NCBI RefSeq assembly: GCF_019602855.1
Contig: NZ_CP080766.1
Location: forward strand, 1,116,001 to 1,180,000
DNA from: Cupriavidus pinatubonensis
GTDB lineage: Bacteria > Pseudomonadota > Gammaproteobacteria > Burkholderiales > Burkholderiaceae
Direction: 5' to 3'
DNA: 64,000 nucleotides
Shown: positions 60,816 through 64,000 of the stretch, in pieces
Position numbering within the stretch: the stretch's first letter is position 1
How the letters are laid out: the number at the start of each line of letters is the position of its first letter
The notes under the pieces: model-generated
Told to the model about the DNA's origin: nothing
What the model saw: the letters and a program-made list of their open reading frames with translations, nothing else
Database searches by the model: none
Translations under genes and position numbers: made by a program

Positions 60816-63800
60816 GCGGCTTCAACCTATCGGCGCTCGCCGTCCGCGAACGGTCCGTCACGCTGTTCCTGATCATCCTGGTATCGGTAGCGGGCGTCAT
60901 CGCCTTCTTCAAGCTTGGCCGGGCAGAGGATCCCGCCTTCACGGTCAAGACCATGACCGTCGTCACCGCATGGCCGGGCGCAACCGCGCAGGAAATGCAG
61001 GACCAGGTTGTGGAAAGGCTGGAAAAGCGCATGCAGGAACTGCGCTGGTACGACCGCACCGAAACCTATACCCGTCCGGGCCTGGCCTTTACCACGGTGA
61101 CACTGCTCGACAGCACGCCGCCTGCCGAGGTGGAGGGAGAGTTTTACCAGGCGCGCAAGAAGCTGCGCGATGAATCGGCCTATCTGCCCCCCGGCGTCAT
61201 CGGGCCGATCGTGAATGACGAGTATTCAGACGTGACATTCGCGCTCTTTGCGCTGAAGGCCAGGGGCGAGCCCCAACGTCTGCTGGCCCGCGACGCCGAA
61301 AAGCTGCGACAGCGCCTGCTGCATGTAGCGGGCGTCAAGAAGGTGAACATCATCGGCGAACAGCCGGAGCGCATCTTCGTGGCCTTTTCCCATGACCGGC
61401 TCGCGACGCTCGGCATCTCGGCGCAGGACATCTTCACCGCGCTCAATAGCCAGAACGTCCTCACGCCGGCCGGATCGATCGATACCGCAGGCCCGCAGGT
61501 CTTTATTCGTCTCGATGGCGCGTTCGACAAGCTGCAGAAGATTCGCGACACACCGGTAGTGGCACAGGGCCGAACGCTGAAACTGTCGGATATCGCCACG
61601 GTCGAGCGCGGCTACGAAGACCCCGCGACCTTCCTGATCCGCAACAACGGCGAACCCGCGCTGCTGCTCGGCGTCGTGATGCGCGAAGGCTGGAATGGCC
61701 TGGACCTCGGCAAGGCTCTCGAAGCCGAGGCCGCGACCATCAATGCCGGCCTGCCACTAGGCATGAGCCTGACCAAGGTGACCGACCAGTCCGTCAACAT
61801 CAGTGCGTCGGTCGACGAGTTCATGGTCAAGTTCTTCGTCGCACTGCTGGTTGTCATGGTGGTGAGCTTCCTGAGCATGGGCTGGCGCGTCGGGATTGTC
61901 GTGGCGGCGGCCGTGCCGCTGACGCTGGCCGCCGTGTTCGTCGTCATGGCGGCCACAGGCAAGAATTTCGACCGCATCACGCTTGGCGCGCTGATCCTTG
62001 CGCTGGGCCTGCTGGTCGACGACGCGATCATCGCCATCGAGATGATGGTAGTGAAAATGGAAGAGGGCTACAGCCGTGTGGCCGCCTCCGCCTACGCCTG
62101 GAGCCACACCGCCGCGCCGATGCTGTCGGGCACGCTGGTGACCGCGATCGGCTTCATGCCCAACGGCTTTGCTCGCTCCACGGCTGGCGAATACACGAGC
62201 AATATGTTCTGGATCGTCGGCATTGCGCTGATCGCGTCGTGGATCGTCGCCGTCGCCTTCACGCCTTACCTTGGTGTCAAGCTGCTTCCGGAAATCCGCA
62301 AGGCCGAGGGCCATGGCGCTGTCTATGACACGCCGAACTACAACCGTTTCCGTGGTTTGCTGGGCCGTGTGATCGGACGCAAATGGATCGTCGCCGGCAT
62401 CGTGGTGGGCAGCTTCGTGGTCGCGGTGCTTGGGATGAGTCTGGTGAACAAGCAATTCTTCCCGACGTCGGACCGCCCCGAGGTGCTCGTCGAAGTGCAG
62501 ATGCCATATGGCGCCTCCATCGGCCAGACCAGCGCGGCTGCGGCCAAGGTCGAAGCATGGCTCGCGCGGCAGTCCGAGGCAAAGATCGTCACGGCCTACG
62601 TCGGGCAGGGGGCGCCCCGCTTTTACCTGGCGCTTTCCCCCGAGCTGCCGGATCCCTCGTTCGCGAAGATCATCGTGCTGACCGGCAGACAGGAGCAGCG
62701 CGAGGCCCTGAAGCTGCGGCTGCGCAAGGCGATCAACGACGGACTCGCACCGGAGGCGCGAGTCCGTGTGACTCAGCTGGTGTTCGGCCCATATTCGCCC
62801 TTCCCGGTGGCGTTCCGTGTCTCGGGCCCCGATCCCGACAAGCTTCGCGCCATCGCCGCTGACATGGGCAAGGTCATGGAGGCCAGCCCGCTGATGCGCA
62901 CCGTCAATACCGACTGGGGCACGCGCACGCCCGCGCTGCACTTTACGCTGCAGCAGGACCGGCTGCAGGCCGTCGGCCTGACCTCCAGCGCGGTCGCGCA
63001 GCAGTTGCAGTTCCTGCTCAGCGGCTTGCCCGTCACCGAAGTCCGCGAGGACATCCGCTCGGTGCAGGTGCTGGCGCGCGCGGCGGGGGACATACGACTG
63101 GACCCGCAGAAGATCGCCGGCTTCACGCTGATCGGCGCTGCGGGGCAGCGCATCCCGCTTTCGCAGGTAGGCACCGTAGACGTGCGCATGGAAGATCCGA
63201 TTCTGCGCCGGCGCGACCGTACACCGACCATCACGGTGCGCGGCGATATTGCCGAGGGGCTGCAGCCGCCCGACGTGTCGACCGCCATCTACAAGCAACT
63301 CGCGCCCATCATCGCCAGGCTGCCTGCCGGCTACAGCATCGAGCAAGCGGGAGCCATCGAGGAATCGGCAAAGGCCACCAAGGCGCTGCTGCCGCTGTTC
63401 CCCATCATGCTGGCCTTGACCCTGGTGATCATCATCCTGCAGGTGCGCTCGATCTCGGCGATGGTCATGGTGCTGGCCACGAGCCCGCTGGGGCTCATCG
63501 GCGTGGTGCCGACCCTGCTGCTGTTCCGGCAGCCGTTCGGCATCAATGCCCTGGTCGGACTGATTGCACTGTCAGGCATCCTGATGCGCAATACGCTGAT
63601 CCTGATCGGGCAGATCCACCAGAACAAGGCAGAAGGGCTCGCACCGTTCGACGCCGTCGTCGAAGCCACGGTGCAGCGTGCGCGTCCCGTGATCCTGACT
63701 GCGCTGGCGGCGATGCTGGCCTTTATTCCGCTGACACACTCGGTGTTCTGGGGAACACTGGCCTACACGCTGATCGGTGGCACGTTCGCCGGCACGGTGC

Positions 63801-63955
63801 TGACGCTGGTGTTCCTCCCGGCGATGTACGCGATCTGGTATCGGATCCGGGTACCTGTCGACAAGACCGGGCGCATCCCGGAAACTCGCATCCCCATGCC
63901 ACCCGCTGGCGACACGCGCGGCCGGAACGCCGACACGCCCGCTGCCACTACGTGA
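60812..63955 (+). CDS. RND efflux pump, inner-membrane permease (HAE1-type)
   Basis: At 1047 residues it has RND landmarks: FNLSALAVRERSVTLFLIILVSVAGVIAFFKLG in TM1, AWPGATAQEMQDQVVERLEKRM, GALILALGLLVDDAIIAIEMMVVKMEEG with the TM4 Asp pair for proton transfer, and SGILMRNTLILIGQIHQNKAEG near the C-terminus. It exports hydrophobic drugs or solvents in the family; the substrate is unknown. Solvent tolerance would fit a toluene-degrading host but is only inferred. Confidence 0.93.
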   Translation: MSGFNLSALAVRERSVTLFLIILVSVAGVIAFFKLGRAEDPAFTVKTMTVVTAWPGATAQEMQDQVVERLEKRMQELRWYDRTETYTRPGLAFTTVTLLDSTPPAEVEGEFYQARKKLRDESAYLPPGVIGPIVNDEYSDVTFALFALKARGEPQRLLARDAEKLRQRLLHVAGVKKVNIIGEQPERIFVAFSHDRLATLGISAQDIFTALNSQNVLTPAGSIDTAGPQVFIRLDGAFDKLQKIRDTPVVAQGRTLKLSDIATVERGYEDPATFLIRNNGEPALLLGVVMREGWNGLDLGKALEAEAATINAGLPLGMSLTKVTDQSVNISASVDEFMVKFFVALLVVMVVSFLSMGWRVGIVVAAAVPLTLAAVFVVMAATGKNFDRITLGALILALGLLVDDAIIAIEMMVVKMEEGYSRVAASAYAWSHTAAPMLSGTLVTAIGFMPNGFARSTAGEYTSNMFWIVGIALIASWIVAVAFTPYLGVKLLPEIRKAEGHGAVYDTPNYNRFRGLLGRVIGRKWIVAGIVVGSFVVAVLGMSLVNKQFFPTSDRPEVLVEVQMPYGASIGQTSAAAAKVEAWLARQSEAKIVTAYVGQGAPRFYLALSPELPDPSFAKIIVLTGRQEQREALKLRLRKAINDGLAPEARVRVTQLVFGPYSPFPVAFRVSGPDPDKLRAIAADMGKVMEASPLMRTVNTDWGTRTPALHFTLQQDRLQAVGLTSSAVAQQLQFLLSGLPVTEVREDIRSVQVLARAAGDIRLDPQKIAGFTLIGAAGQRIPLSQVGTVDVRMEDPILRRRDRTPTITVRGDIAEGLQPPDVSTAIYKQLAPIIARLPAGYSIEQAGAIEESAKATKALLPLFPIMLALTLVIIILQVRSISAMVMVLATSPLGLIGVVPTLLLFRQPFGINALVGLIALSGILMRNTLILIGQIHQNKAEGLAPFDAVVEATVQRARPVILTALAAMLAFIPLTHSVFWGTLAYTLIGGTFAGTVLTLVFLPAMYAIWYRIRVPVDKTGRIPETRIPMPPAGDTRGRNADTPAATT

Positions 63956-63963
63956 GCCGGCGC

Positions 63964-63998
63964 GACGTCCCGACTCCGGCGAGCCACGTCGGGACGTC
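63964..63998 (+). terminator. Terminator-like hairpin after the RND operon
   Basis: GACGTCCCGAC and GTCGGGACGTC are a perfect 11-bp inverted repeat with a 13-base loop, starting 9 bases after the pump stop. The window ends before any T-run could be seen. Confidence 0.65.
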
Positions 63999-64000
63999 AT

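Noticed and set aside
61757..63346. 529-codon open frame on the - strand
   Set aside because: It is antisense to the RND pump and rich in Arg, His, Gly and Asp without recognisable domains.

Overview
The window is high-GC DNA read as a betaproteobacterial (Burkholderiaceae, Cupriavidus/Ralstonia-like) chromosome or megaplasmid. This rests on the dmp/tbu-type gene content, a heavy-metal-type RND pump beside aromatic catabolism, many LysR/TetR regulators and dense, translationally coupled operons. No rRNA, tRNA, CRISPR array, phage or complete insertion sequence was seen.

Region 1 (1-23.8 kb) is an aromatic catabolic island. A leftward operon (about 12.43 to 1.63 kb) encodes a six-component phenol hydroxylase (dmpKLMNOP), a [2Fe-2S] ferredoxin (dmpQ), catechol 2,3-dioxygenase (dmpB), a DUF336/GlcG-like protein and the upper meta-cleavage enzymes dmpC, D, E, H and I. 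The lower-pathway aldolase and acetaldehyde dehydrogenase (dmpG, dmpF) are absent. Diverging from it is a rightward toluene/benzene monooxygenase operon (tmoABCDEF-type). The 0.6 kb between them carries two opposed sigma-54 promoters and several candidate upstream activator sites. Two XylR/DmpR-family sigma-54 activators, a FadL/TbuX-type outer-membrane channel with its own sigma-54 promoter, and a GntR regulator complete the island. Toluene or benzene would enter through TbuX, be hydroxylated to phenols and catechols, and be cleaved by the meta route.

Region 2 (23.8-28.8 kb) holds a decayed stretch with an adenylate-cyclase-like fragment. It is followed by a tightly coupled four-gene operon: exported GAF-like protein, EamA transporter, amidohydrolase and COG0523/CobW GTPase. 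This is the least conventional system in the window.

Region 3 (28.8-39.6 kb) is a GABA/omega-amino-acid-type catabolic cluster: periplasmic binding protein, MHS-type symporter, gabT, two HAD (haloacid-dehalogenase type II) paralogues, a PucR regulator, gabD and a GlcD-like FAD dehydrogenase.

Region 4 (40.1-46.1 kb) is a heavy-metal-efflux RND operon (small membrane protein, adaptor, pump, outer-membrane factor). Its TM4 signature is CusA-like rather than CzcA-like.

Region 5 (46.2-52.6 kb) has a LysR regulator divergent from an MFS carrier plus L-tartrate dehydratase (ttdAB), then a second MFS exporter and another LysR gene.

Region 6 (52.8-57.3 kb) is an operon of VOC protein, FAD monooxygenase, DUF485 protein and ActP-type symporter, with a TetR gene after it. 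Region 7 (57.5-64 kb) is a drug-type RND efflux locus: a NodT-like outer-membrane factor divergent from tetR-MFP-RND, with two matching 26-bp palindromes as probable TetR operators.

All functions come from reading translated sequence and motifs; no database search was run.
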